Part shown: positions 1-8,278 of the stretch, one piece after another
How positions within the stretch are numbered: the first letter of the stretch is position 1
Layout: each line of letters opens with the position of its first letter
Assembly: GCA_902626385.1 (NCBI GenBank)
Contig: CACOEZ010000008.1
Coordinates: forward strand, 1-35,000
DNA from: an uncultured SAR86 cluster bacterium
GTDB taxonomy: Bacteria > Pseudomonadota > Gammaproteobacteria > Magnimaribacterales > D2472
Length of the DNA: 35,000 nucleotides
Direction: 5' to 3'
Notes under the pieces: model-generated
What the model saw: only the letters and a program-made list of their open reading frames with translations
What the model was told of the DNA's origin: nothing
Database searches by the model: none
Translations under genes and position numbers: made by a program

Positions 1-585
1 ATAGGCTCTGAATCAGTAAGTCTTAATATAAAAGAAAAAGAATTTCAATTTGAAGGAAATATATATTCTTTAAAAAATCTGCCTTTAATCGGCGAACATA
101 ACTTCAAAAACTATGTTTGTGCTATTTTGGCTGCGAACATTGACGGAATTGAAGTTTCTGATTCTATTGATTCACTTCTTAGTTTTCAAGGAGTCAAAAG
201 AAGAATGGATGAAATCTCAGAAATAAATAATATTAAAATATACGATGATTTTGCACATCATCCAACTGCAATAAATCTATCCACAAAAGCTCTCAGAAAT
301 CAAAATCAAACAAAAAAAATTTTAGGCATTATTGAACTTGGTTCCAATACAATGTCATCAGGTTATCACAAAGAATCTTTACTGGAATCTTACAGCAAAA
401 TTGATCATGCACTGATCTTGGATGAAAAAGCCTCATACGAAGGCTCAAATATTTTTAATTCCTTAAATGATCTGCTTACAGAACTAAAAAAAATAACTAA
501 GGATTATGATATTATTTTGATAATGACTAACAGGGACAGTCAAAAATTTATAAAACCACTGAAAGACTACCTTGAAAAAAAATAA
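1..585 (+). CDS. mpl: UDP-N-acetylmuramate:L-alanyl-gamma-D-glutamyl-meso-diaminopimelate ligase, 3' part
   Basis: The reading frame is open from base 1, so the gene is cut by the window edge and only the C-terminal ~194 residues are present. Mpl is a cytoplasmic Mur-family ligase that attaches recycled murein tripeptide to UDP-MurNAc, returning it to peptidoglycan synthesis. Visible family marks are the end of the central ATPase domain (GEHNFKNY at about residues 33-40 of the fragment) and the Mpl-type C-terminal domain entry RRMDEIS followed by YDDFAHHPTAI. That DDFAHHPTA signature distinguishes Mpl from MurC. The C-terminal stretch MTNRDSQKF replaces the glycine-rich MSNGGFGG-like segment I associate with typical Mpl, a modest divergence. 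The stop overlaps the TTG start of the next gene by 14 nt, suggesting translational coupling. Recognition is by motif only. Confidence 0.9.
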   Translation: MGSESVSLNIKEKEFQFEGNIYSLKNLPLIGEHNFKNYVCAILAANIDGIEVSDSIDSLLSFQGVKRRMDEISEINNIKIYDDFAHHPTAINLSTKALRNQNQTKKILGIIELGSNTMSSGYHKESLLESYSKIDHALILDEKASYEGSNIFNSLNDLLTELKKITKDYDIILIMTNRDSQKFIKPLKDYLEKK

Positions 586-1162
586 CTTACCAATATTTCC
601 TTTAGGCATTGTTGCTCTTCCAGGCACAATTCAGTACTTACAGATTTTTGAACCAAGATATCTAAAAATGGTAAAAGATTGTATGAAGAATAATTCAGGT
701 TTTGTTATTGTCTTCCAGTCAGAGCATTCAAATGGTAAAGATTTTGAAATTTCCAAAAAAGGTTCATATGTTGAAATTATTGATTTCAATAATCTATCAA
801 ATGGATTACTTGGAATCACAGCCAAGTCATTGGAAAAAGTAATTATTAAAGACTTAACTCAGCTAGAAGATGGTCTTCACGTTGCAAATGTTCAGCCTGT
901 GATAGATCCTGAGGTTGACGATCAAGCACTTTTAGCTGAATTTCCTGAGCTTGCAAATATCCTTTCACAACTTGTAAAGCATCCAAAGATAAGCGATATG
1001 CCTCTTAATGTTGACTTTAATTCAGCAGACTCAATCGCTTATCATTTAGCAGGGCTGATTCCAATATCACCATCAAGCAAACAAAATCTTCTAGAAGCTC
1101 TAGACGCAGCTCAAAGATTTAAAATATTATCAAAATACATTGATGAGATGTCATCTAACTAA
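572..1162 (+). CDS. stand-alone LON substrate-binding domain protein
   Basis: A 196-residue protein that is essentially only the N-terminal LON substrate-binding domain (PF02190 type). It opens with LPIFPLGIVALPG and continues with LQIFEPRYLKMV, the hallmark start of Lon N-terminal domains. There is no AAA+ ATPase and no Ser-Lys protease domain, so it is not Lon protease. Such stand-alone proteins are widespread in proteobacteria and their function is not established; peptide or protein binding is inferred from the domain. The start is forced: in this frame a TGA at 560-562 is followed only by AAG, ACT, ACC and then TTG at 572, and the conserved domain begins six codons later. It overlaps mpl by 14 nt and ends 3 nt before a convergent gene. 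Confidence 0.85.
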   Translation: MKKNNLPIFPLGIVALPGTIQYLQIFEPRYLKMVKDCMKNNSGFVIVFQSEHSNGKDFEISKKGSYVEIIDFNNLSNGLLGITAKSLEKVIIKDLTQLEDGLHVANVQPVIDPEVDDQALLAEFPELANILSQLVKHPKISDMPLNVDFNSADSIAYHLAGLIPISPSSKQNLLEALDAAQRFKILSKYIDEMSSN

Positions 1163-1165
1163 AGT

Positions 1166-1591
1166 TCAGATATTTATTGGAGGCTGATTAGACTTTTCTC
1201 TAAGCCAATTTATACCTTTTAAAACACTTGGTATAGCAATAAATCTCCTTTCGATTTCATACTTCCCTGGATAGTTCGATAACATCAAACCTACCATAAT
1301 TGTGAAAATTCCTTGCCCTGGAAGAACTAACATAAATATACCACCTATAATTAGAGAATATCCCAAGACGTTTTTTATTAGCAGCGATATAAACCAAAAA
1401 AAAGGATATTTGATTTTAAATTTTGAATCCTCTTTTTTTATAAAGTAATCACTTGGAATAAGAGCAACCAGCCATTTAATACTCAAAAGACTGAAAACAA
1501 AAATCACAGCAGAAATGGAGCCAAGCCAAAAAATAAATTTTTTATAATTTGTTACAAATTGATAAAGAGTATCGAGATAACTTATTTCCAA
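1166..1591 (-). CDS. small integral membrane protein, PGPGW-like family
   Basis: A 141-residue protein with three to four hydrophobic segments, roughly at residues 18-48, 64-84 and 80-105. The central motif is VLPGQGIFTIMVGLMLSNYPGK, followed by a basic, Arg-rich amphipathic stretch (ERRFIAIPSVLKGINWLREK). The PGQG motif, the FPGK-like motif and the PSVLxxINWLR tail match a family of gammaproteobacterial putative transmembrane proteins (PGPGW type) of unknown function; the tail probably lies in the cytoplasm. The start is forced to TTG: reading upstream on the minus strand the codons are TTT, GTA and then an in-frame TAA at 1600-1598, and there is no internal ATG until residue ~82. It is transcribed alone, divergent from rsfS and convergent with the LON-domain gene. 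The role is not known. Confidence 0.75.
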   Translation of the reverse strand: MEISYLDTLYQFVTNYKKFIFWLGSISAVIFVFSLLSIKWLVALIPSDYFIKKEDSKFKIKYPFFWFISLLIKNVLGYSLIIGGIFMLVLPGQGIFTIMVGLMLSNYPGKYEIERRFIAIPSVLKGINWLREKSNQPPINI

Positions 1592-1676
1592 AAATACTTA
1601 CCTTTTTTTATTTATATGATTTAGTATATCAATTACAAAATTTATTTTTAAATAACCTTTTATAAATATACCTGAC
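1592..1676. promoter_or_regulatory. divergent intergenic region with palindromic -10-like element
   Basis: These 85 nt separate the membrane-protein gene (-) from rsfS (+). The 8-bp palindrome TTTATAAA at 1659-1666 reads TATAAA on both strands (plus 1661-1666, minus 1664-1659), so it could act as a shared -10 box. For rsfS this would place the start of transcription only a few bases before the TTG at 1677; for the other gene it would give a leader of about 60 nt. I see no convincing -35 box on either side. In DNA this AT-rich such matches arise easily by chance. Confidence 0.3.
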
Positions 1677-2021
1677 TTGTCAAAAAAGAAACTCTCTGAA
1701 ATTTGTAATCTTAGTCTCTCAGACAGCAAGGCTGAGAATATATTAAATTTAAATGTTAAAAATTTCTCATCTTTTACTGACGAAATCATTATCGCTACTG
1801 CCAATTCAAACAGGCATGCAAAGTCTGTTTCCGAGAAACTAGTTGATCAATTAAAAAAGGACAAGATCGATATTTTAGGCGTTGAAGGGGAGGCAGAGTC
1901 AGGATGGGTTCTTGTAGATTGTGGAAACATCGTAATAAATATAATGAAAAAGGATGAAAGAGATTTCTATGATCTTGAGGGTCTTTGGGGAGAACATAAT
2001 ATTTCTGATATTTCTAGGTAG
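1677..2021 (+). CDS. rsfS: ribosomal silencing factor RsfS
   Basis: A 114-residue RsfS (Iojap/YbeB) homologue. The protein binds uL14 on the large ribosomal subunit and blocks subunit joining when cells are starved. Family features are TDEIIIATANSNRHAKSVSEKL near residues 34-55, GVEGEAESGWVLVDCGNIVINIM, and the terminal RDFYDLEGLWG. No ATG is available: between an in-frame TAA at 1653-1655 and the conserved core the only conventional initiator is TTG at 1677, so that start is chosen. The stop codon abuts the ATG of rlmH, the partner it accompanies in most proteobacteria. The usual upstream neighbour nadD is absent. A possible -10 sequence lies about 10 nt upstream. Confidence 0.9.
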   Translation: MSKKKLSEICNLSLSDSKAENILNLNVKNFSSFTDEIIIATANSNRHAKSVSEKLVDQLKKDKIDILGVEGEAESGWVLVDCGNIVINIMKKDERDFYDLEGLWGEHNISDISR

Positions 2022-2486
2022 ATGATCATTAAAATATTAACTATAGGACATAAACCTAACGGGACGGAGTTCGAAACAATTAACTATTATCAAAAACAGC
2101 TACCTAAAAACTTAGTAGTTAATTTTATTAATCTTAGAGGAGAGCAAAATTCTAATCTCTCAAAAAAAGAGATTCTTTTAAAGGAATCCAAAATTATTCT
2201 TTCAAAAATTTCCAAAAGTGATTATGTTGTTTCATGGGACTCAAGAGGAAAGCAATATAATTCAGAGGAGTTCAGCGAATTTGTTAAAGAATCTCAATTG
2301 AGTAAAAAAGAAATAATTTTTATAGTAGGTGGATCATTTGGTCTTTCAGACCAAGTTTTAGCAAGATCTGACCTAATATTATCAGCATCTTTACTGACAT
2401 TTCCTCACAGATTATTTAGACTAATTTTGATGGAACAAATCTACAGAGCTTATACAATAATTACAAAAAAAACTTATCATAAATGA
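2022..2486 (+). CDS. rlmH: 23S rRNA (pseudouridine-1915-N3) methyltransferase RlmH
   Basis: A SPOUT-family methyltransferase of 154 residues, essentially the length of E. coli RlmH (155). It methylates N3 of pseudouridine 1915 in helix 69 of 23S rRNA, using S-adenosylmethionine, on the assembled ribosome. The knotted SAM-binding region is clear: FIVGGSFGLSD around residues 104-114, then LSASLLTFPHRLFRLILMEQIYRAY, ending in the invariant-type terminus TYHK. The ATG follows directly after the rsfS stop, and the TGA stop overlaps the mrdA ATG in an ATGA junction. This supports a single translationally coupled transcript from rsfS through dat. Confidence 0.95.
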   Translation: MIIKILTIGHKPNGTEFETINYYQKQLPKNLVVNFINLRGEQNSNLSKKEILLKESKIILSKISKSDYVVSWDSRGKQYNSEEFSEFVKESQLSKKEIIFIVGGSFGLSDQVLARSDLILSASLLTFPHRLFRLILMEQIYRAYTIITKKTYHK

Positions 2487-4318
2487 TAGATTCACAAGAA
2501 CGATTTTCTGAGAAAAAAAATTTTTTTAATAGACTAATATTGATTTATGTTATTTTTGCAGCTTTATTCATCTTAATAATTTACAAGACCTATTCTTTAC
2601 AAGTATCAAGCTTTTCAGATTACGAAATTGCAGCATTAAAAAATAAAACAAGAGAAATTTTAATTCAGCCAAGTAGAGGAATTATTTATGATAGAGATGG
2701 GCAGATACTAGTAAATAACGTACCTAGTTACAATTTAATAATAAAACCTTCATTTATCAGCAATTTTGAGAATTTGTTGGATGAAATTAAATCTATTGTT
2801 GAGCTGTCAGAAGAAGAAATTGAATATGCGCGTATCAATTTTCAAAAAAAAGCTTCACTTAACAGGGAGCTTATCCTTAAGAAAGATCTATCTAAAGAAG
2901 AAATTGCAAAATTTGAAGTAAGGAGCTATCGCTTCAAAAATGTTTTTATTGAACAAAGATACTCAAGGCAAAATTTATATCCTGAGCTCTTCTCTCATGC
3001 AATTGGATATGTAGGAAATTTGAACAACGAAGGACTGGATAAAGTGCTGCAAGATCAATCTCTTTCTACAAAAGAGACTATTTTTTATTATTCAAATGGT
3101 TTTATAGAGGGAAAAACAGGAATTGAAAATATCTATGACGATCGGTTAAGAGGTAAATATGGAACAAAAATTTTTGAAGTTGATGCAACAGGAAAATTAT
3201 TAGATGAATTAAATGAAATTCCGGCAGTTAGTGGCAATGATATTAAAACCTCCCTTGATTTGGAAAGTCAGAAAGTTGCTTTCAAGGCTATGAACGGCAG
3301 AAGAGGAGCTATTGTCGCAGTAAAAATATCAACTGGTGAAATCGTTTCATACATCAGTTCACCCTCTTTCTCTGTAAATAAAATTGCAAATGGTTTATCT
3401 GAAAACGAGTTCAAAGAGCTGCTAGACGATGTTAATAAACCTTTTTTTGATAGAGCTGTCCAAGGAAGATATTCTCCAGCTTCAACAATAAAGCCGGCTA
3501 TTGGCTTATTTGGTATTGAAAATGAAATTATAGATTGGGACTACAAAATCAATGATCCAGGATTTTTCATTCTTCCTGAGGATAATCGAATTTATAGAGG
3601 TTGGAAGAAAGGAGGGCATGGCGACATCAATTTATCTAATGCAATAATAGAAAGTTCTAATACTTTCTTTTTTTCACTTGCTTACCAATCTGATATAAAT
3701 GATTTAACCAAACACTTATCAAAATTTGGTTTTGGTAGAAATGTCTGCAATGATTGTTTTTTGCCAGATATTGGCTTACTTCCAAGTCCAGCCTGGAAAA
3801 TGAATACTCATAATTTTGGATGGTTTAAAGGAGATACTGTAAATTTGGGAGTGGGACAAGGATATTTAAGTGCGACACCAATCCAATTAGCATATTACGC
3901 AGCTATTCTAGCAAATAAGGGCACAATAAATAAATTTTCATTTGTAAAGAAAGATTCCCTTGAAGAACCAGATAAATTAATTTCAGCAAATATAGATGTT
4001 TCTGATTGGGAGAAAATGCATGAGAGCATGATAGGCGTTATTGATAATCCAAAAGGAACTGCAGGTAGGTTAAGAAGCTTGAAAGATTATCCTATTGCTG
4101 CAAAGTCTGGAACTGTGGAGCTTGTAAGCACTGAGACAAAAGAAGACTACAAAATTATAAGAGAAAATGAGGGCAACAGAGATCATGCAATAATTATTGC
4201 TTTCGGTCCTATGCCAAATCCTGAATATGCCGTAAGTGTTGTTATTGAAAATGGAGAGAGCGGTGGATCGGTTGCTGGACCAGTAGCCATTGCAGTTATG
4301 AATAGCCTGATTAATTGA
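2483..4318 (+). CDS. mrdA: penicillin-binding protein 2 (rod-shape transpeptidase)
   Basis: A 611-residue class B penicillin-binding protein that cross-links peptidoglycan during lateral wall elongation as partner of RodA. A single N-terminal membrane anchor lies at about residues 17-38, followed by the dimerisation domain (IQPSRGIIYDRDGQIL at 55-70) and the transpeptidase domain. The three catalytic motifs are present and correctly spaced: SxxK at Ser334-Lys337 (SPASTIKP), SxN at Ser391-Asn393, and KSGT at 541-544. The active serine falls close to Ser330 of E. coli PBP2. It sits between rlmH and rodA as in most gammaproteobacteria, with an ATGA overlap upstream and a TGATG overlap downstream. 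The enzyme appears intact and should be a beta-lactam target. Confidence 0.96.
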   Translation: MIDSQERFSEKKNFFNRLILIYVIFAALFILIIYKTYSLQVSSFSDYEIAALKNKTREILIQPSRGIIYDRDGQILVNNVPSYNLIIKPSFISNFENLLDEIKSIVELSEEEIEYARINFQKKASLNRELILKKDLSKEEIAKFEVRSYRFKNVFIEQRYSRQNLYPELFSHAIGYVGNLNNEGLDKVLQDQSLSTKETIFYYSNGFIEGKTGIENIYDDRLRGKYGTKIFEVDATGKLLDELNEIPAVSGNDIKTSLDLESQKVAFKAMNGRRGAIVAVKISTGEIVSYISSPSFSVNKIANGLSENEFKELLDDVNKPFFDRAVQGRYSPASTIKPAIGLFGIENEIIDWDYKINDPGFFILPEDNRIYRGWKKGGHGDINLSNAIIESSNTFFFSLAYQSDINDLTKHLSKFGFGRNVCNDCFLPDIGLLPSPAWKMNTHNFGWFKGDTVNLGVGQGYLSATPIQLAYYAAILANKGTINKFSFVKKDSLEEPDKLISANIDVSDWEKMHESMIGVIDNPKGTAGRLRSLKDYPIAAKSGTVELVSTETKEDYKIIRENEGNRDHAIIIAFGPMPNPEYAVSVVIENGESGGSVAGPVAIAVMNSLIN

Positions 4319-5421
4319 TGATAAAAAAAATATCAAATATTTTTCGAGATGGCATTTATTTTGACCAGTATTTATTTATATCTATAACATTGCTTTCTGC
4401 TATGGGGCTCGTATTTCTTTTTAGCGCATCTCAAGGCAATTTAGAGACAACAATAAAGCAGTCTATTTTTGTAATTTTTGGATTAGTGTTAATGTTACTA
4501 GTGAGTCAGCCTGATCCAGATTTTTACAAGAATAATGCCTTAGCCTTCTTATTAATATCATTATTTTTGCTCCTTTTAACAGCATTTACTGGAAAAGAAA
4601 TCAATGGTGCTAAAAGATGGCTTGATTTAGGATTCTTCACATTACAGACTTCTGAAATAATTAAAATTTCTTTACCAATATTTTTGGCAGCATATTTATT
4701 TAATAAATCATTACCAATTAGCTTAAAAAATACTTTTATTTCAATTTTATTGATATTTATAATTGCAAACATCGTGAGAATCCAGCCGGATCTTGGAACA
4801 AGTTTAGTTATTTTGATTGCCGGATTATATGTTTTATTCTTAGCGGGATTGAGTTGGAGATTTATTGGTGCTTCAAGCGCAATTTTTGTTTTGTCACTTC
4901 CATATATCTGGAATAACTTTTTAGAGCCATTTCAGAGACAAAGAATTTTAACTTTGTTTGAACCAAATGCAGATCCTTATGGCTCAGGTTGGAATATCAC
5001 TCAATCAAAAATAGCTATCGGTTCTGGTGGTTTCCAAGGAAAAGGTTATCAGCAAGGTTCCCAGGCTCATTTAGATTTTCTACCAGAGACAGAAACGGAT
5101 TTTATATTTTCTGTAATAGCTGAAGAATTTGGTTTTTTGGGTGTTTGTGTTTTGTTATCGGTTTTCTTATTTATACTAATTAGATGTCTATATTTGGCTC
5201 TAAATGCAAGAGATAGATTCTGCAGATTGACCATAGGAGGATTAAGCTTACTATTTTTGTCTACAATCTTTATAAATCTTGCAATGGTTATCGGCATAAT
5301 ACCTGTTGTAGGAATGCCTCTTCCTTTTATAAGCAAAGGCGGTTCATCTTTGTTATCATTTTACATAGCTTTTGGAATAATTATTTCAATGGCCACACAT
5401 AAGAAATTAATGAGACGATGA
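4318..5421 (+). CDS. mrdB: rod-shape SEDS glycosyltransferase RodA
   Basis: A polytopic SEDS-family protein of 367 residues with about ten hydrophobic segments. RodA polymerises glycan strands from lipid II in the elongasome, paired with PBP2. Recognisable SEDS stretches include NGAKRWLDLG (about residues 94-103), RIQPDLGTSLVI, SKIAIGSGGFQGKGYQQGSQAHLDFLPETETDFIFSVIAEE in the catalytic periplasmic loop region, and GMPLPFISKGGSS near the C-terminus. A TTG one codon earlier (4315) is possible, but the ATG at 4318 overlaps the mrdA stop by one base (TGATG), a classic reinitiation arrangement, so I prefer it. The stop overlaps the mltB start as ATGA. Confidence 0.95.
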   Translation: MIKKISNIFRDGIYFDQYLFISITLLSAMGLVFLFSASQGNLETTIKQSIFVIFGLVLMLLVSQPDPDFYKNNALAFLLISLFLLLLTAFTGKEINGAKRWLDLGFFTLQTSEIIKISLPIFLAAYLFNKSLPISLKNTFISILLIFIIANIVRIQPDLGTSLVILIAGLYVLFLAGLSWRFIGASSAIFVLSLPYIWNNFLEPFQRQRILTLFEPNADPYGSGWNITQSKIAIGSGGFQGKGYQQGSQAHLDFLPETETDFIFSVIAEEFGFLGVCVLLSVFLFILIRCLYLALNARDRFCRLTIGGLSLLFLSTIFINLAMVIGIIPVVGMPLPFISKGGSSLLSFYIAFGIIISMATHKKLMRR

Positions 5422-6305
5422 AATATATTCTGCAAATAATTATTTTTTTCTCTTTAAGTATTTACGGAGATTATTTTGATCATCCAAATTCACAAGAAAC
5501 AATAAATGAACTAATAGAGAATTATGGATTTGACTCAGATTATGTTGAAGAGGTTTTTAAAAATGCTAGAAAACAACAAAAAATTATTGACTCAATATCA
5601 TCACCAGCTGAATTTACTTGGACATGGGATAGGTACAAAAATTTGTTTATTGAAGACAAACGAATAAAAAATGGAAAAAAATTTATCGATGAAAACATTA
5701 TCACCCTTGAAAAAGCTGAAGAGAAGTTTGGAGTCCCTAAAGAGGTTATCGTGGCTATTCTTGGTATTGAAACAAGATATGGCAAGATCTTAGGAAATTA
5801 TAGAGTATTAGACAGTCTTATGACTCTTGGCTTCGATTATCCTCGAAGATCAAAATTTTTTAAGGACGAATTAATTAAGTATTTTTTATTAACACGAGAA
5901 AATAATTTAGATATATATAAAATTAAAGGTTCTTACGCTGGTGCAATGGGATATGGACAATTCATATCATCAAGTTATAGAGCTTACGCAGTTGATTTTG
6001 ACGGGGACGAGAAAGCAGATTTATTTAATTCTGTTGATGATGCTATTGGGAGCGTGGCAAATTATTTAGCTGTTCATGGTTGGAAGCGTGAGGGTAATAT
6101 TGTTACAAAGTTATTAGTTAATGACATAAGAAATTTATATAAACCTCACGAATCTCTTTCAAATTTTATCTCATTGAGTTTTAATGAGGATGGCAAGGAT
6201 GTAAATTTTATTGGTGACGATAACTTTATAGCTATTACCAAATATAATAGAAGTCATTTTTATGCAATGGCTGTATATTATTTATCAGAAGAGTTTAAAA
6301 AATGA
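5418..6305 (+). CDS. mltB: lytic murein transglycosylase B
   Basis: A 295-residue SLT-fold (GH103) lytic transglycosylase that cleaves the MurNAc-GlcNAc bond, forming 1,6-anhydro ends. The first ~17 residues form a signal peptide (IIIFFSLSIYG) with no lipobox, so a soluble periplasmic form is likely rather than a lipoprotein. The catalytic region is IVAILGIETRYGKILGNYRVLDSL, with Glu118 as the expected general acid/base, followed by TLGFDYPRR and the GSYAGAMGYGQFISSSYRAYAVDFDGD signature. It occupies the place between rodA and the D,D-carboxypeptidase that mltB and rlpA hold in pseudomonads; rlpA is absent here. ATGA overlaps on both sides indicate coupling with mrdB and dacA. Confidence 0.94.
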   Translation: MKYILQIIIFFSLSIYGDYFDHPNSQETINELIENYGFDSDYVEEVFKNARKQQKIIDSISSPAEFTWTWDRYKNLFIEDKRIKNGKKFIDENIITLEKAEEKFGVPKEVIVAILGIETRYGKILGNYRVLDSLMTLGFDYPRRSKFFKDELIKYFLLTRENNLDIYKIKGSYAGAMGYGQFISSSYRAYAVDFDGDEKADLFNSVDDAIGSVANYLAVHGWKREGNIVTKLLVNDIRNLYKPHESLSNFISLSFNEDGKDVNFIGDDNFIAITKYNRSHFYAMAVYYLSEEFKK

Positions 6306-7444
6306 AAAAATATTTATTACTAATACTACTATCTCCTTTATCAATTTTAAGTCAGAGTTTTGTTCCTAATGCTCCAGAATTAAATCTAAAAAGTTATATA
6401 TTAATTGAGCCTAATACCAATACTGTAATTGCAGAATTTAATTCCTCAGACCTCATAGAGCCAGCTAGCATGACAAAAGTAATGACTGGTTATGTTGTTT
6501 CCGATCAAATAAAGAATGAGCTCATTAATTTAGACGATCAGGTATTAATTAGTGAGAAGGCATGGAAGATGGAAGGCTCGAAAATGTTTATTGAGGCTGG
6601 AAAGAAGGTAAGCATCCTAGACCTATTAAAAGGAATTATTATCCAGTCAGGCAACGATGCCTCTGTAGCTATAGCAGAATATGTGGGTGGTACTGAAGAT
6701 GGTTTTGTAGACTTGATGAATTCATATGCTGGTGCAATGGAAATGAATGACACATATTTTGTTAATTCAACAGGGCTGCCTGCTGAAGGTCACTATACTT
6801 CAGCAAGAGATCTAGCAAAATTAACAGCCAAATTTATAAGTAACTTTCCCGATGAGTACGCTCTTTATAAAGAAAAACAATTTACTTTTAATAACATCAA
6901 GCAACTTAATAGAAACAAGTTGTTATGGAGAGATGAGTCATCAGATGGAGTCAAAACAGGCCACACCTCCACAGCTGGTTATTGCTTAATAGGCTCAGCA
7001 AAAAGAGGAAAAATGAGACTCATAACGGTAATAGCTGGGAGTGATTCCGATAATGATAGGTTTTTATCTACGCAAAGATTGCTTGAATATGGCTTTAGGT
7101 TTTATGCAACGCAAAAATATTTTGATTCAAATAAAGAATACACTAATGCCAAAGTATGGGGCGGCAAAACGGATAAGGTAAAGTTAGGCGTTGCTCAAGA
7201 TATTTCTATTACCTTGCCCAGAACAAGCTTTAAAGATGTAAAAGTTGACTATAAATTTAAAAATAATGTTCAAGCACCAATAGAAAAAGGTCAGGAAATG
7301 GGTTCTTTGGATATCATTAGTAACGGAGAAGTTGTTCATACCTCCGCATTGATCGCTTTGGAGGAAATTGAAGCGAAGGGATTTTTTGGAAGATTATGGT
7401 CAAGATTTGTTTTATGGATAATGAGTTTATTTGGGATCTCCTAA
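6302..7444 (+). CDS. dacA: D-alanyl-D-alanine carboxypeptidase (PBP5/6-type)
   Basis: A 380-residue low-molecular-weight penicillin-binding protein that trims the terminal D-Ala of pentapeptides in the periplasm. It has a signal peptide (LLLILLSPLSILSQS), the catalytic SxxK motif at Ser56-Lys59 (PASMTK), an SGN triad at 116-118, and KTG at 218-220 (DGVKTGHTS). A PBP5-type beta-rich C-terminal domain follows from about residue 290. The last ~20 residues (FFGRLWSRFVLWIMSLFG) form an amphipathic helix expected to anchor the protein to the outer face of the inner membrane. It lies directly upstream of dat with no spacer. dacA and dacC paralogues cannot be told apart from this sequence alone. Confidence 0.94.
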   Translation: MKKYLLLILLSPLSILSQSFVPNAPELNLKSYILIEPNTNTVIAEFNSSDLIEPASMTKVMTGYVVSDQIKNELINLDDQVLISEKAWKMEGSKMFIEAGKKVSILDLLKGIIIQSGNDASVAIAEYVGGTEDGFVDLMNSYAGAMEMNDTYFVNSTGLPAEGHYTSARDLAKLTAKFISNFPDEYALYKEKQFTFNNIKQLNRNKLLWRDESSDGVKTGHTSTAGYCLIGSAKRGKMRLITVIAGSDSDNDRFLSTQRLLEYGFRFYATQKYFDSNKEYTNAKVWGGKTDKVKLGVAQDISITLPRTSFKDVKVDYKFKNNVQAPIEKGQEMGSLDIISNGEVVHTSALIALEEIEAKGFFGRLWSRFVLWIMSLFGIS

Positions 7445-8278
7445 ATGAAAAACATTCATGCCGTTTTCAATGGTGAATATAAAGATCTTGATAAAATTAA
7501 AGTCTCACCGTTAAGCAGAGCTTACACTTTTTCAGATAGCGTTTACGAGGTCATACCTTTTTTTAACGAAAATATTATCGCATTTGATAAACATATCAAA
7601 AGACTTTCAAATAGCTGTAGTTCTCTAAATATTGATGCAGACATAGAAAAGTCTGCGAATGAAATACTTCATTTAATTTCATCAAGCAATCTTAAAAACG
7701 GATATGTTTACTATCAAATATCTCGGGGAGTTGATTCCCTCAGATCTCATATTCATAACAATGATCTTAAAGAAGAGTCTTTTGGCTATGTTGTGAGTCA
7801 TTCCTTTGAATCTAAGGATCTTAAGGTTGCAATCTGTGAGGACATTAGATGGCAAAGATGTGATATTAAATCAACTTCTTTATTAGGTAATGTAATGAGT
7901 ATGAATGATGCAAAAAATCATCATTGCGACGAAGTCATAATGCATAAGAATAATGAAATAACTGAGGGTGGAGCTTCAAATGTATTCTTTGTTTTGAATA
8001 ACATAATTTGTACACCATCACTATCCACAAATATTCTACCCGGAATAACTAGAGAATTATTAATAACAGAAATAAAGAAAAATGGAATTTCTGTTGAAGA
8101 GGGAACATATTCCGTTGAAAATCTTTTAGAAGCTGAGTCAGTTTGGCTAACTAGCTCCACAAAAGGACTTGCTCAAGTAAGCGAGATAATAAATCAAAAG
8201 ACACGAATTAAGAAAAATAATAAAATTTTTAATCAATGTAAGAGTATTTTTGATAGAGCTTTTTTAAGCAGCTGTTAA
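7445..8278 (+). CDS. dat: D-amino acid aminotransferase (class IV, PLP-dependent)
   Basis: A 277-residue fold-type IV aminotransferase. These enzymes interconvert D-alanine and D-glutamate or related pairs with pyridoxal phosphate. The pattern fits D-amino acid aminotransferase rather than IlvE: SRAYTFSDSVYEVIP near residues 24-38, YYQISRGVDSLRSH at 89-102, and RCDIKSTSLLGNVM with Lys142 as the expected Schiff-base lysine, then ITEGGASNVFFV and ILPGITRELLI. Placement immediately after dacA suggests recycling or supply of D-amino acids for the wall; this is inference. Aminodeoxychorismate lyase (PabC) shares the fold and is the main alternative. The 3' end overlaps the convergent holA by 15 bp. 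Confidence 0.85.
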   Translation: MKNIHAVFNGEYKDLDKIKVSPLSRAYTFSDSVYEVIPFFNENIIAFDKHIKRLSNSCSSLNIDADIEKSANEILHLISSSNLKNGYVYYQISRGVDSLRSHIHNNDLKEESFGYVVSHSFESKDLKVAICEDIRWQRCDIKSTSLLGNVMSMNDAKNHHCDEVIMHKNNEITEGGASNVFFVLNNIICTPSLSTNILPGITRELLITEIKKNGISVEEGTYSVENLLEAESVWLTSSTKGLAQVSEIINQKTRIKKNNKIFNQCKSIFDRAFLSSC

